Shown here one piece after another: positions 20,476 through 31,406 of a stretch of DNA of 64,000 nucleotides. Below the pieces are notes generated by a model. The model searched no databases. It was given only the letters and a program-made list of their open reading frames with translations, and was not told where the DNA came from. Within the stretch, counting starts at the first letter, position 1, and every line of letters starts with the position of its first letter. The stretch spans positions 30,705 through 94,704 of the forward strand of contig JAVGVS010000534.1 in assembly GCA_032718565.1 (NCBI GenBank), read 5' to 3'. Source of the DNA: Distichodus sexfasciatus. Lineage: Eukaryota > Chordata > Actinopteri > Characiformes > Distichodontidae. Position numbers and translations under genes: made by a program.

Positions 20476-21109
20476 AAATGCAATAATCAACGTCTCCTCA
20501 AAGAGCTGGAACTGTAAAGTCATGAACCGTGTCTCTATGACAAAAGCTGTGGAAGGAATAAAGTGGGAAGAAGACGAATTAACGAAGCGAACAAGGCAAT
20601 ACACATTAACCTACATAAACCACAAGAATAAGTGCAAGATTATGAGGCCAGTTTGGAGTCATGAAGGAGGCTGATTTTCTTTATGATCTCAATTTTGATA
20701 ATTAAACACCACTCGAGGTGGCTTTAGTGTCTCTTCATTTGCGGAGACTTAGAACAGACACACGTCTGGATGATCGTTATCCATCATCTCGGAGTAATGA
20801 GGTTGGATTTAGGCCACACGCTTTTAATTAGTCTCGGTTTCGTTTAAAGCAAGTGGTTTCTCTAACTCAAATGCTGACACCGGGGACACTGGTCATCCAA
20901 CGAGAATCCCAAACGGCCGGCTGCCAGAGACAACATCGGGGCGCAAAGGAGCTGCGCTGATTAATCTTCGCCGAAATGTGCTGCACGCTTACAAAGAAAA
21001 GGCAGCCTGAGAACGCTCTCCCTGCAGAGCTCATTACAGCCACCCCACTCACTCAGAGAGAGAGAGAAAGAGGAAGCGGTAGCACCTTTATAAGCATCGT
21101 TTTTAACTA
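20476..21109. other. exoc4 intron 1, unique, nothing recognised
   Basis: Moderate GC and no repeats recognised, apart from an AGAG run near 21055-21075. It could include conserved non-coding sequence, but nothing visible proves it. Confidence 0.4.
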
Positions 21110-21700
21110 CGGCTGTGCGATACGGCCAAAATTTAAAATCTCGATAATGATACCCTGATAATGATTAATATCGCAATACAGAACATTTTCTGTAAACGCA
21201 ATAATTTTTAATAGTTTGTATGTAAAGACCACATGGAATATTCCCAAAGCTTTTAAAAATCGCAACACAACAAGAAAATATGTTTATCAAACACACTGTT
21301 AATTAGAATGCCATTAAAATGTTTTTCTTTGTCTGCTTTCGTTTCTTCGTTTGTTGCATTGGGACTATGTTACTAGTGGTCTTGAAATTAATCACATAAT
21401 CGATGCATCGCGATGCAGACGTGGACGATTCCGCATCGATGCAGTGGCAGACCATAGTTTATTACATCACAGTGACATTGCTTGGTAACTTTCTGGCTGC
21501 AGCATAAAAATTCTAGTTAAAAAGAACATCCCGCTAGTAAGTATGGCTGCTCGATCTGCGATCCATGCCCAATCTCCGTGCAATGTGAAGTAATGTAGAA
21601 AAACTGAACCATCATGAAGCATCGTGACGCACTGAATAAAATCGTAGACATAATCGGTATTGAATTGTGAGACCAGTGAAGATTCACACCTCTAAATGTT
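21110..21700. mobile_element. Two hAT-like MITE fragments
   Basis: About 21110-21250 starts 'ggctgtgcgatacggcc' and resembles the 60283/37763 family. About 21380-21696 carries the palindromic CGATGCATCGCGATGCAGAC and ends 'gaccagtgaagattcacacct', a second family. There is no coding frame. Confidence 0.6.
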
Positions 21701-22334
21701 ATGACATTTAGCTTATTTTGTTATATTTAGTTTATTTTTAAAAATTGTGTGTTCTATGTGCCATCTTGTACACTGGAATCTCATCTCATCTCACTACCTA
21801 AGGTATAAACTTGAGCTGATTATAACGTTTACAACGAAATGCTGAAACATGAACAATACATGTTTTATAGGAACAAAACAGGATTGAACATTGCCCCTCC
21901 TTTTATGACATCCATTTACAACATAAGGTCACATGAACTTCATTTGTAAAGCACATTTTTAAACAGTGTATACCAATGTATATCAAAGTTATGTACGTGC
22001 ATGTGTATTTATGAAAAATGCAATAAAGGGTAACTGTCAACGACAAACATTTTGCAGACACAACTCCAGGACAGGTGATAAAGGCAGGCAGGACATGTGT
22101 CGTAGGTGCTACTTAAAAAGCAGCATAACTGTGGACCCAAAGCCTGGGAAATGGAAGATGATGGGAAATGGGAGATGTTTTCAACCTGGTTATAATAACA
22201 TCCCTCAGGAGACTTACAAACCAGTAGTAAAATTTACTCTTTAAATTCACAGGCAGCCAATACAGGTCTAATGTGCAGCCGATATTTGAATTTAGGATTT
22301 AAAAAGACTGTCCAACTTCAGTGTACAACAAGTT
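21701..22334. other. exoc4 intron 1, nothing recognised
   Basis: AT-rich, with a short ATCTCATCTC repeat near 21779-21795. Open frames have no recognisable homology. Confidence 0.4.
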
Positions 22335-22530
22335 CTGGGGCAGTTGGTGATAAGTCACGTGACCAAAAGGTCGGCGATTCAAGTCCCGGACCGGTAAAAG
22401 ATAGCACTGAGGTACTCATGAGCAAGGTACCATCCCCAAGTGCTGCAAAAAAGCTACCCACTGCTCCTTCACAGATGGGTCAAATGCAGAGGTCAGATTT
22501 CGTTGTGATGCAGTGTGGTCACTCTAATAG
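22335..22530 (+). mobile_element. SINE family S2
   Basis: The head GGGGCAGTTGGTGATAAG is missing part of the usual sequence. The body is 'ggtactcatgagcaaggtacc' and 'cccactgctccttcacagatg'. It is followed directly by an S3 fragment. Confidence 0.75.
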
Positions 22531-22534
22531 CCTT

Positions 22535-22690
22535 TGGACCAAGAGATGATGGGTTCAAATCCTACCCCCAGCACTACCATCACTGGGGCCCTGAGCAAGA
22601 CCTTTAACGCCAAGTTGCTTCAGGGAAACTGTCTCTGTAATTAGGAAAATGGACGGTGCCCTGGATGAGAGTGTCCGCTTAATGTTGTAA
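22535..22690 (+). mobile_element. SINE family S3, 5'-truncated
   Basis: It contains 'gaccaagagatgatgggttc', 'cctgagcaagacctttaac', 'agggaaactgtctctg' and the tail 'ctggatgagagtgtccgct'. Confidence 0.75.
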
Positions 22691-22744
22691 ATGCACTCTG
22701 TAGAAACTGGCCCACATCGTCTCATCTCTCTGTATACTTCTAGA

Positions 22745-22932
22745 TCGGGTGTTGGTGCCCTAGTGGTAGAACACTCGCCTTTGGACCAAGAGGTTGTGGG
22801 TTCGAATCCGACCTCTGGTGTTACCAACATTGGGTCCTTGAGCAAGATCCTTACCTCTAAATTGCTCTCAGGGAAACTGTCCCTGAAATTAGGAAATGTA
22901 AGTCACTCTGGATAAGAGCATCTGCTAAATGT
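22745..22932 (+). mobile_element. SINE family S3, full length
   Basis: The head GGTGTTGGTGCCCTAGTGGT has A-box-like sequence and a perfect B box (GGTTCGAATCC). The body is 'ccttgagcaagatccttacc' and the tail is 'ctctggataagagcatctg'. It is a tRNA-derived SINE; a real tRNA gene is excluded by the lack of a cloverleaf 3' half. Confidence 0.85.
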
Positions 22933-23463
22933 ATGGCGATATAGCTGAGATGACAATGAAGCTGACTTGGACTGAGACTGTTAGAAGGAAAACTTGGTAG
23001 AAACTTTTACACCTCTGAGTGCAGGTCAGCATCACGTATCCTGGATTTGTCAAGAGGATGGAACTTCAGAGTAAGTTACAGTGGAATAAAATCACTACTA
23101 CAACAGAACGCACTATAATACAGAATATTTATATAGATTTGGGACCAGTGCTGATAAAAACACAGCTAAATAACGAGCTCATTGTAACTGCAGCCATGTG
23201 AACAGTCGTCACACATCGTGATTAATACTAGACACGGATTATCATACATACATATATATTCTTCCCCTGACTGACATCTTCTTTAACAGATTTTTGTCAC
23301 GAAGTGAGACATAAACAGCAACAACAGGATGCAGGTTCGCCCGGTTAGCCCACATGCTAATGTTGTTGTCTTAGTGAGGCGCTTTACTACATGAATCGGG
23401 ATTTTTCAAAAACGACACACATTAAAGTATGAGGCTCTAAACGGGTGACAAGGCCGCTCTCAC
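22933..23463. other. exoc4 intron 1, 5' part, nothing recognised
   Basis: No repeats or exons seen. The donor of exon 1 (complement GTGAGAGCGG) lies at the end of this stretch. Confidence 0.45.
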
Positions 23464-23543
23464 CTGATAACGGAGATTAATAAGCCAGAAGGGTCTTTGC
23501 TTTTGGAGACTGCGCTCCTGTAGCGCCCTGTGTCGGCTGCCAT
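23464..23543 (-). CDS. exoc4: exoc4 (Sec8) exon 1 with start codon
   Basis: The coding part of exon 1 is 80 nt, encoding MAADTGRYRSAVSKSKDPSG followed by LLISVI and the first two bases of Arg27. It then has a strong donor (CAG|GTGAGA). This closely matches the Sec8 N-terminus, where KDPSGLLISVIR is a conserved signature. The start is supported by the purine-rich Kozak context (GAAAAATGG). It lies in a CpG-rich segment typical of a promoter. Sec8 acts with Sec3, 5, 6, 10, 15, Exo70 and Exo84 to tether vesicles for exocytosis, ciliogenesis and polarised growth. Confidence 0.95.
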
Positions 23544-23660
23544 TTTTCCGCTGCTACACCCAAACAGTCGTCAGATCATCCGCGACGCGCGTCAGCCAAT
23601 CACAAGCCGGGAGCGCGCCCACGTGATCAGCTGCCCTGGCAATGCCTAGCGGGAAATGGA
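23544..23660 (-). promoter_or_regulatory. exoc4: exoc4 5'UTR and core promoter region
   Basis: CpG-rich DNA directly upstream of the exoc4 start. It contains a CCAAT box (CCAATCAC at 23596-23603) and a palindromic E-box CACGTG at 23620-23625. There is no TATA box, as usual for a housekeeping gene. The transcription start cannot be placed from sequence. Confidence 0.6.
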
Positions 23661-23831
23661 GTATGTTACTCTTTTTGACGTTTCTTACGTCTTTATAGAT
23701 TTTAACGTATATAAAACTGTGTGGTTAGTAAACACAACTTCCACATGGTGTTTGATGGTTTCTACAAGGTTACTAGATATGGCAGGACACCGGCGCTGTG
23801 AAAATGCTGATTGGAGTTGGGTGTTTATTTG

Positions 23832-24703
23832 CAGAGGCGGACAGTAACTAAGTACATTTACTTGAGTACTGTACTTAAGTAGAGTTTTTGAGTATCTGTA
23901 CTTCACTTGAGTAGTATTTTATTTGGAAACTTATGACTTCCACTTCACTACATTTTAAAGACAAATACTGTACTTTTACTTCACTACATTTCTATCAAGG
24001 TTCTCGTTACTCGTTACTTTCAAATCTGTGGATAAAGTGGATGTTATTCCCTCTTTTCTAAAAGGTGATTGCTTGTTTGGCAGGTGACAGTCTATCAGTA
24101 ACCAGCAGGGTCACGTCACACCTGTAGACTGGAAATATAAAACCAAGTTCACACAGTTCTGCTGTTTTCTGTCTTGATTAGAACTTTGTTGCTGTTGGAA
24201 AGTCATGAAGCTGGAGGTGTAGAGCTGGGTTTAAGCAGGTTGGAATGTTGATGTTGTGAACTGCGTTTACAGCTGTTACACTGTCCTCCTGATTACCATA
24301 CACAGATACAGTATGAGTGCACACACTGCCAGAGCTGGGTCAGGACACTACCATGCTGTTTTGTTTGGTGTGCAGCCTTACAATTAATTCCTAAAATAAA
24401 CTAAAGACTGGTTTTCTTCATCAGTGTAAGTTGTTTCATTCTGTAACATTCTACCAATTCCTTATTCTACAGCTTCTACAAGCTAGTCAGAGGCATTAGG
24501 TATTATAAGTGTTGCTGCAATAATGTAACAATGCGGTGAAAGATGTACTTTTAATACTTAAGTATTTTTTAAAACATGTACTTCAGTACTTTAACTTAAG
24601 TAAAATTTGACTGTACGACTTTCACTTGCATTGGAGTAACATTTGACTAGTGGTATCTGTACTTTCACTTAAGTAATGAAGTTAGCTACTTTGTCCACCT
24701 CTG
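23832..24703. mobile_element. 872-bp hAT MITE with perfect 8-bp target duplication
   Basis: It starts CAGAGGCGGACAGTAACTAA and ends TAGCTACTTTGTCCACCTCTG, an imperfect inverted pair. It is flanked on both sides by TTTATTTG (23824-23831 and 24704-24711). The terminal 'acttgagtactgtacttaag' words are also internally palindromic. There is no transposase. Confidence 0.92.
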
Positions 24704-24726
24704 TTTATTTGTAATGTTATAGTTAT

Positions 24727-25350
24727 CAAGACTCGTTCTAGTCAGTTTTAAAAGTCTCGGTCTTGTCTCGGGATCGTATTTGTACTCGGTCTTGTCATGG
24801 ACTTGGACAAAGAGGATTCGGGATTTTATTTGGAGACCAGCCGAGACCACAACTATTGGAATATTGCTATTAACTCTTTAAAACTGACGCAGTCATTTGC
24901 ATTGTTCATTATTTAAAATGTGTTTTAATAACTCAGTATTCCCGCCTGACACTAACCTTATTTTTCTTCACAGTACTAAATGTCTCTGCATAATAAAAAC
25001 AAAGCAAGCCAATAAGACAATGAGTTTGGTCTTGAGGAGTGTTCTGCCACTGTGGTTTGTTGAGTTATATTATGTTATATTATGTGATCGGTTTGCATAA
25101 CTGTTTCCAGTAAAGCAATTTCCTCATTATAGATATGTAAGAGAGAAATACTCAATAAACATCTTTACTGTTGCTTAGGCTCTGCAAGTTCCACTTATTT
25201 GTCATGTGGTGTAAAACATGCATTGGTCTCCCAACCCTGGTCTAGGTCACATCTCGGTCTCGCCACTTCAGAGTCTTGGTCTTGTCTTGGTCTCAACACA
25301 CTCTGGTCTGGGTCAGGACTTGGTCTTAGTTTAGGTGGTCTTGACCCCAT
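24727..25350. mobile_element. MITE with 'GGTCTTG' rich ends
   Basis: Both ends are dominated by TCGGTCTTGTCTCGG / GGTCTTGTCTTGGTCTC type motifs in the arrangement of a well-known fish DNA element. The ends are approximate, and no clear target duplication was found. Confidence 0.5.
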
Positions 25351-26213
25351 CTGTGTTAGTTTGTCAATGTGAACACGAAATTTGTCATGATGAATTATGA
25401 TCGCGGTGGGTCTCCTGAACCTGGATCTCCATGACAACAGAGTTTACATTTATCTTACCAACGCTCAGACATTTTTGACACTTCTGCATCATATACAGTC
25501 ACTGCATCTAAACTTCTTGTTTACTGTGCATTACCTTCTGACTTTTACCCAGACAGGGTTTGTCATGGTGTGGAAGTTGTTCAAGTCTTCTAAGACACTC
25601 TGATATACCTCGTTCTGGATAAGAAAGTCTGCTGATTAATTATACATGTAAATGTAATGCTTATATTCATTATATTCAAAGGCTTGCACTACTAGACATA
25701 AACCACAGAATATGTACCCTGTTGTACTATTGCTGGAGTATTTCTGCTTCTAATGGTTTGCATATTATTATCTTGTCTATACTGTATATTAAATGTCTAT
25801 TTACAATATTTTTGTTTATTTTATAGTAATTATCTGTAAATTTACAAATGTTTCGTGTTACATTTTATTCTGAGGGGTTTTTTTCTTCTTTTTTTTCTCT
25901 ACATTAGATTTGAGTACGGATTTACTGAAAAGATTAAAACATTTGCTGATTAAATCTCGATGCACTGGTGAAAGTGTTTTATTCATTTGTCACAGAGTTG
26001 AAGTGATTAACTGATGTTGTATGCTCTGACACACGTGCACAAGGTTTTGATTCTTTTAGTGGCTTCTGCACGGTTGATTCAGTGTTGGGAGAAACGCCTG
26101 AACTGTTTTGAGAACTGCTTTAAGAGTGGTGAGAATGGTGTTTCTGATGAGGAAATTGCATGAAAGCGACTGAGAAAAACTGTAATTCATACCACTTGCA
26201 GTGACACTAAAGC
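25351..26213. other. Intergenic, AT-rich, one SINE tail
   Basis: About 25595-25650 resembles an S3/L2-type tail ('gttctggataagaaagtctgct'). Otherwise nothing is recognised. Confidence 0.45.
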
Positions 26214-26335
26214 TGTCTATCTGTCTGTGTATCTACAGTAAGTGTCTGTGTATCTGTGTGTATGTCTATCTGTGTGTATGCCTGTCTGTGTGTCTGTCAA
26301 TCTGTCTATCCATCTAGCTATCCATCCATCAATTT
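26214..26335. repeat. Degenerate TCTG/TATC simple repeat
   Basis: Long irregular run of CTGTCTGTGTATC and CTATCCATC units. Confidence 0.85.
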
Positions 26336-26559
26336 ATGGACTGCTGTAAAAAGATTTTTGTTTTACCATGTGCAAGTCCAATAAAGCTGTTTGTTAGTCT
26401 GTTTATGTATCGATTTTATGTATGTATGTTTAAGTCTAGCTTTATATGGTTAAAGAACAGACATGGACATGTTGTAAATGCTGTAAATATTGATTTATTT
26501 ATATTTATTTACTCATTAATTGTATGACAATGTATTTTTAGTTTAATTGCACACTGATC

Positions 26560-26925
26560 TGAGCCAGACCATCTCTTTTTGCTTGGCAGTGTGCTGGATA
26601 GCTTCCCCTGGGTATCTGGCTGTGATCTGTGCAGCAGCAGAGCCAGGAGGGAGGGCCATTGATTGGGCCGAAGGGGGTCGATGTGGCACTGTCCACTCTG
26701 ATTGATGCATCCGAGGACAGTAGAGATAACAAAGTGGGCGATCTTTGTGCTCCTTCTAAAAAGAAAAACAATTGTGAAGGCCCTCTGCTCCATTCTTCTC
26801 CCGCTCTTAACGGCGCCGGTTGCTGTGAGCCAAGTTTCACTCTGGAGTTCTTATCACTTTCTCCGCAGCCAACACTCAATCACTGCAGCTAATCTACTGG
26901 CCTTTACCGTTTACTGATGACAAGG
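26560..26925. other. Intergenic GC-richer unique block, candidate conserved element
   Basis: It stands out from AT-rich flanks and shows no similarity to repeats in the window. Open frames occur on both strands (the longest about 113 codons on the minus strand) without domain features or splice sites. A conserved non-coding element is possible; conservation cannot be seen here. Confidence 0.3.
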
Positions 26926-28959
26926 CTCTTTGGGTTTCTCTCGTCACCTCCTTTTGTAGTAGTTCCCAAACAGGAGCCAAAAAAAAAATCACTGCTTAGT
27001 TTCTTCGCTGGCAAGAAATGTTAAATCACTTATTTAATTATTATTCCAGATACTTTAAATTCATTTAAATTTAATTAAATAAAACTTTTAATTATTACCT
27101 CATATAATAATTATATAATTATAACCTTAATGAGAATACTAATTTTCGATCATTTAAGATACCTTAAATATACACACAGAGTATTGTGTTCCAGTGCAAT
27201 ACAAAAAATCTGATACAAGTATAATAGTACATTTCTAGGTATAAACCATTTTTAATTGTGAGTAATTAATTTGTCATGACACATTTAGCAGCTGTTTAAA
27301 CACCTGCTCTTTTCAAGTCAAAGTAGTGTACATTGCAATTAATGGTGTAATTTTTAATGAAGGCACACATTAAATCTTTCAAATCTTACATTAGCACATG
27401 CAGCACTCAGGAAAACTTTTGAGTCACCTCCAAGTATTTTCATATTTAGTTTTTTCATGTCGTATTTTAATGTAGTGATAAGGCATGGTATTTACATGTA
27501 TATTATGAATCACATGCAAATAAATGCTCATAAATACTAGCACAATATGAGCAAATCAGGGGTGGTTCATGACCTTTGCACCTTACATGCCAAAAAAAGG
27601 ACATTCTGAAGCTCTGCTTATGCATTTGAAAAATTTTGAATACTTTTCAGAATTCCTTTTTTGCTGAATTCAGAAGTAAATTTTCTACAATTCCTTGTAA
27701 ACACAGTTAAAAAATGTCTGGAGCAAAGCGTCATGGACGATTCGATCATCCGGTGGCGATGGCATTAAGAATATCCGTTATGTTATTGCAAAAATAGATA
27801 GCTTTTGTTAAATTTGGTCAAAAATATTATTGTCCACTATTAAAGTTGTGATATATTGTTAATAGAAAAATAATGTCATTTGTGATTGTTGTCGTTTCAC
27901 AAGGTAATGTAGCTACACGATTAAGGTGTAACTGGCCATATAATAATCCCTTTGTTGCAACTTTAATTCTGAATGCAGCGGTGAATTTTTTAAAACAGTC
28001 AACACTGTCAAAAGTTATGTTAAAATAACACAGTGTATGTATATGGATTAAAATGAGCAATAATGACACTCACAACCTGCCTTATCTAGGAGTAATCATG
28101 TCCAGGAGTTTCATACATTTAGTTTGGTCAAAGTGTCAAAGATGAATCTATACTAAACATTACGAAAATCAACATCTATATGTAAAGTACTATCACTTGT
28201 TTTATTTTGTAGCTTCTTTTCAGAGTTGCGTCAAACCTGACGCAAATATTTTGTATTTGTAAGGGATGTTGCCACAAGTTTTCCATTGTCAGTCACTAGT
28301 GCCAATAATGACAAACTTGTAGTGAACTTTTGGTGACAAATTTGCCAGGTGCACAAGTTTTCCACCAAGTTTTCTAGAAGTCCACCGCAAGTTTCCCACA
28401 GACCTAATCTGCATGTGAAAATATGACCAAATTTGCAGCAACATTGTCAAAGTTTAACAACAACTGTTTGCCAGAAGCCTTAACTTTTTGTAAGGGTTTA
28501 GTAACTTATCTGTAGTGGAGCGACTTTTAAAACATTGAAGCTTTTACAGTAACTTTTTAAAGAATACAAATAGCAATGTATCACGGCAAAACGCTGTAGA
28601 CACGTTTTTGTTATTACTAAGTTGTAGATACTTATGAGTAAACCTTTATTCATGGAATACTACTAATAAATAGTATGTAATGTTTGTATATATGTTCCAG
28701 TACAGTTTCCTATGAACTGCTTTACTTTTATGTTTTATTTATTTAGTGATTTTTGATACAACACTATTTTATACATATATTGAATGTATTTGAATGTGAA
28801 AAAATATACATTTTGTTTGGTAACTGTTTGGTATTGTACTAGATCTTAATCTTCAATATACAGTAATAAAGAGAAATCAAATATAGCCTACTGCATGTGT
28901 TTTTACATGTTTACATTTTTTTAAAGCAGACTTAATAATGGTATAAATATAAAGTGACA
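26926..28959. other. Intergenic AT-rich DNA, nothing recognised
   Basis: Low-GC unique-looking DNA. No exon, repeat family or array was recognised. Confidence 0.5.
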
Positions 28960-29620
28960 ATTTTACTTTGGTCTGTACAAAAATGTACTTTGAAACAATG
29001 TGAAATATCTATTTTTGCCAAGATTAAAAAAATACTTCATGATAATTCACGATGACTGCAGATATTTGCTTTCTTACTTTTTCATTTCAGATAAACTGAA
29101 ATATGACTGCGAGAAGTTTGAACCGACATTATGTAGACAAGTCATGTCCTCTTACCAGCTTAATGGCCCGCAGCATTTTGGCAATGAGAATCAAATGAGA
29201 CGATATTAAAGCTCTGAGGCTTGCTGCTGCCAGTCCAATCAAGCATAGAGCTCTCAGCTATTTTAAACAAGTGGGTTTCTCTGGTCCCAGTCAGATGCCA
29301 AGATCATCCCTGAAAATGTTGTCTGCGTCCTGATGCAGTCACCCGACTGCTGGCTGGTAAAACAATTTCACAAAAGGCCGCATCAGCTCCCTTCACTCCA
29401 ACAATGTTTAATTTTATGAGAGCTCAGCATGTAAAGTGCGGGCATTTTTGCACCCTTCAATCAGTTCGGATAGGAATGACACACATATATGAGACAATAT
29501 CAGTGAAATCTAGAGATGATGTGACCTACGTCGGGTTTTCAGAGATCCAGAGTTCATTTTCACCTGGAAATGTTTATATCTCTAATTTGTATAATGAGAT
29601 ATAGAATGTTCCAGGTTAAA
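28960..29620. other. Candidate conserved non-coding block
   Basis: Unique, balanced-composition DNA bounded by very AT-rich sequence, free of repeats seen elsewhere. It lies between the two divergent promoters. The short frames have no recognisable protein. Its nature as an enhancer is inference from context and composition only. Confidence 0.3.
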
Positions 29621-29949
29621 AATATTACATACTTCTGTGTCCCCCAACACACGCAAATCTTTACTGAGGACATTTTTTTAATGAATCTAAGGCATAAAGT
29701 ATATTTAAAAATCCACAGATGAAACTGATTTTGTCATTTAAAAAATATGTTTGATTAATTTTTGGTTATTTCGTTTATTAAAATGATGTTATATGGTTAA
29801 ATTGAGTATTTACACATCAAGTAAAGATATAAATGAGAAGCTACCTTCTGACGTGTATTTCTAGCACATGCTGTTTGTAAAATATAAGGCAATAAGTAAT
29901 GCTACATCGTTTTTTAAAATAAAATAATTTGACCAATCAAATAGATAAA

Positions 29950-30660
29950 TATTTACTTTAAAGTTACGACATTTTAAAAGTAGTAACATTTAAAGCGACA
30001 ACATTTTAAAAGTAGTAACATGCAAAGCTACTACGTTTAAAAAATAGTAACATTTTAACTACAGCATTTTAAAAGTGCAGTTACTTTTAAAACAGTTACT
30101 TTTATAGCTGCAGCATTTTACTTTGTAGATTCGGTACTGATTAGTTGCTGAAAAAAGTAGTTAAGTAAGCTTTGCTATTTACAGTTATCTACTCCAAACT
30201 CAAGTGATGCTGCATGGTGCAAGTTTTGCATCACTTCACATATCTATCAATTAACTAATTAATCAACCAATCAAAAAACAGTTACGTTTAAAGCTACATT
30301 TTAGAAGTAGTTAGTAACATTTAAAGCTACAGCATTTAAAAGGTAGATTCGATAAGTTACTTAAAAAGTAATAGCATTGCTATTTACAGTTTTCTACTCC
30401 TCACCACCGTGGCTCTGATAAATCAATCAATCATTAAACAGTTACGTTTAAAGCTATAACATTTTTAAAGTAGTTAATAACATTTAAACTAGAACACTTT
30501 ACAAATGCTGCTAGTTTCTTTTAAAGACGCAGCATTCTTAAGGTAGATTCGCTCCGATAAATTGCTGAAAATGTAGTTAAGTTAAGAGCTTTGCTATTTA
30601 TAGTTATCTCCTCAGTGGTTCTGATAAAACCCAAGTGATGCTGGTGCAAGTTCACACGGC
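29950..30660 (+). repeat. Three degenerate tandem copies of a ~200-bp unit
   Basis: The landmark 'gtagattcg...gctatttacagtt' recurs near 30126, 30342 and 30542. Each is preceded by 'acattttaaaagtagt'-type words and followed by a 'caagtgatgct' or 'ggctctgata' segment. Similar single units occur near 49530-49620 and 51410-51480. A minisatellite formed from a dispersed element is likely. Confidence 0.65.
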
Positions 30661-31406
30661 TGCCTCGTTTCAAACCTGGTCTTCTTTCCAGACAGAAACG
30701 TAAACTGTACATCATTTTGAAGTGCAATCGCTTTGTGAAAAGTGCGAAGGTGCTCCCCGGTGCGTAAGGCCAGGTCGGCTAAACTCTCACGTCTTGCTCC
30801 AGAGCACATTGCATCAGAGATATGTCCTCCAGCTATTTTTTATTTTCTTTTAAAAGATGCGTACAGTGAGGCCAGGCGGGGTGAAGTGTGCCCTTGCTGC
30901 TTGACACGGCTTTTCAAACTTAGTGCTTACACAACGTTCTTCATTCATCCAAAAAGCCATCCACCGATCTGGATGCGGCTAAAGCAGCCCGAGCCCGGAG
31001 TCTGAGGATTGAGAAAGCGATAGATTTTCTGCCACTTCAACCAAGCCAAAAGCTTCCTGAATCTGTTGATGATGACAAGAACATCATCTTACATAACACA
31101 CTTTACACACTGCCCGTATATGCTGCTCAAGCACAAAAAAACTGCTTATTTTGCACATATATTTCCCGGTCATGACTCACGTGTTGTGGTTCAAAAATAC
31201 TTCTTAATTAAATACCATTTTTAAATAATGCTTTACCATAAGTATAAAATCTATAGTCTATATACTGTAGGTGAGATAACAGACTTGACGTTGACTTTTA
31301 CATACCATAGGTGTCACTGTGTTATTTTCATAAGTCATGATGGACAAATTCTGCAGACTGTAATTAACAAAGAGTCATTGCCTCCAACAGTAACCCCAAT
31401 GGAACT
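30661..31406. other. Intergenic, unique, nothing recognised
   Basis: Balanced composition from 30661 to about 31020, then AT-rich. No exon or repeat was recognised. Confidence 0.4.

Noticed and set aside
22745..22820. tRNA gene
   Set aside because: Only the A/B-box half of a tRNA is present and it runs into a SINE body with an L2-like tail; the same holds for the other S1-S3 heads.
26538..26879. 113-codon minus-strand frame as a gene
   Set aside because: There is no recognisable domain, no supporting splice sites, and overlapping frames on the other strand of similar length.
29950..30660. CRISPR-like array
   Set aside because: Repeats are long, diverged and AT-rich, without regular short repeats and unique spacers, and this is vertebrate DNA.
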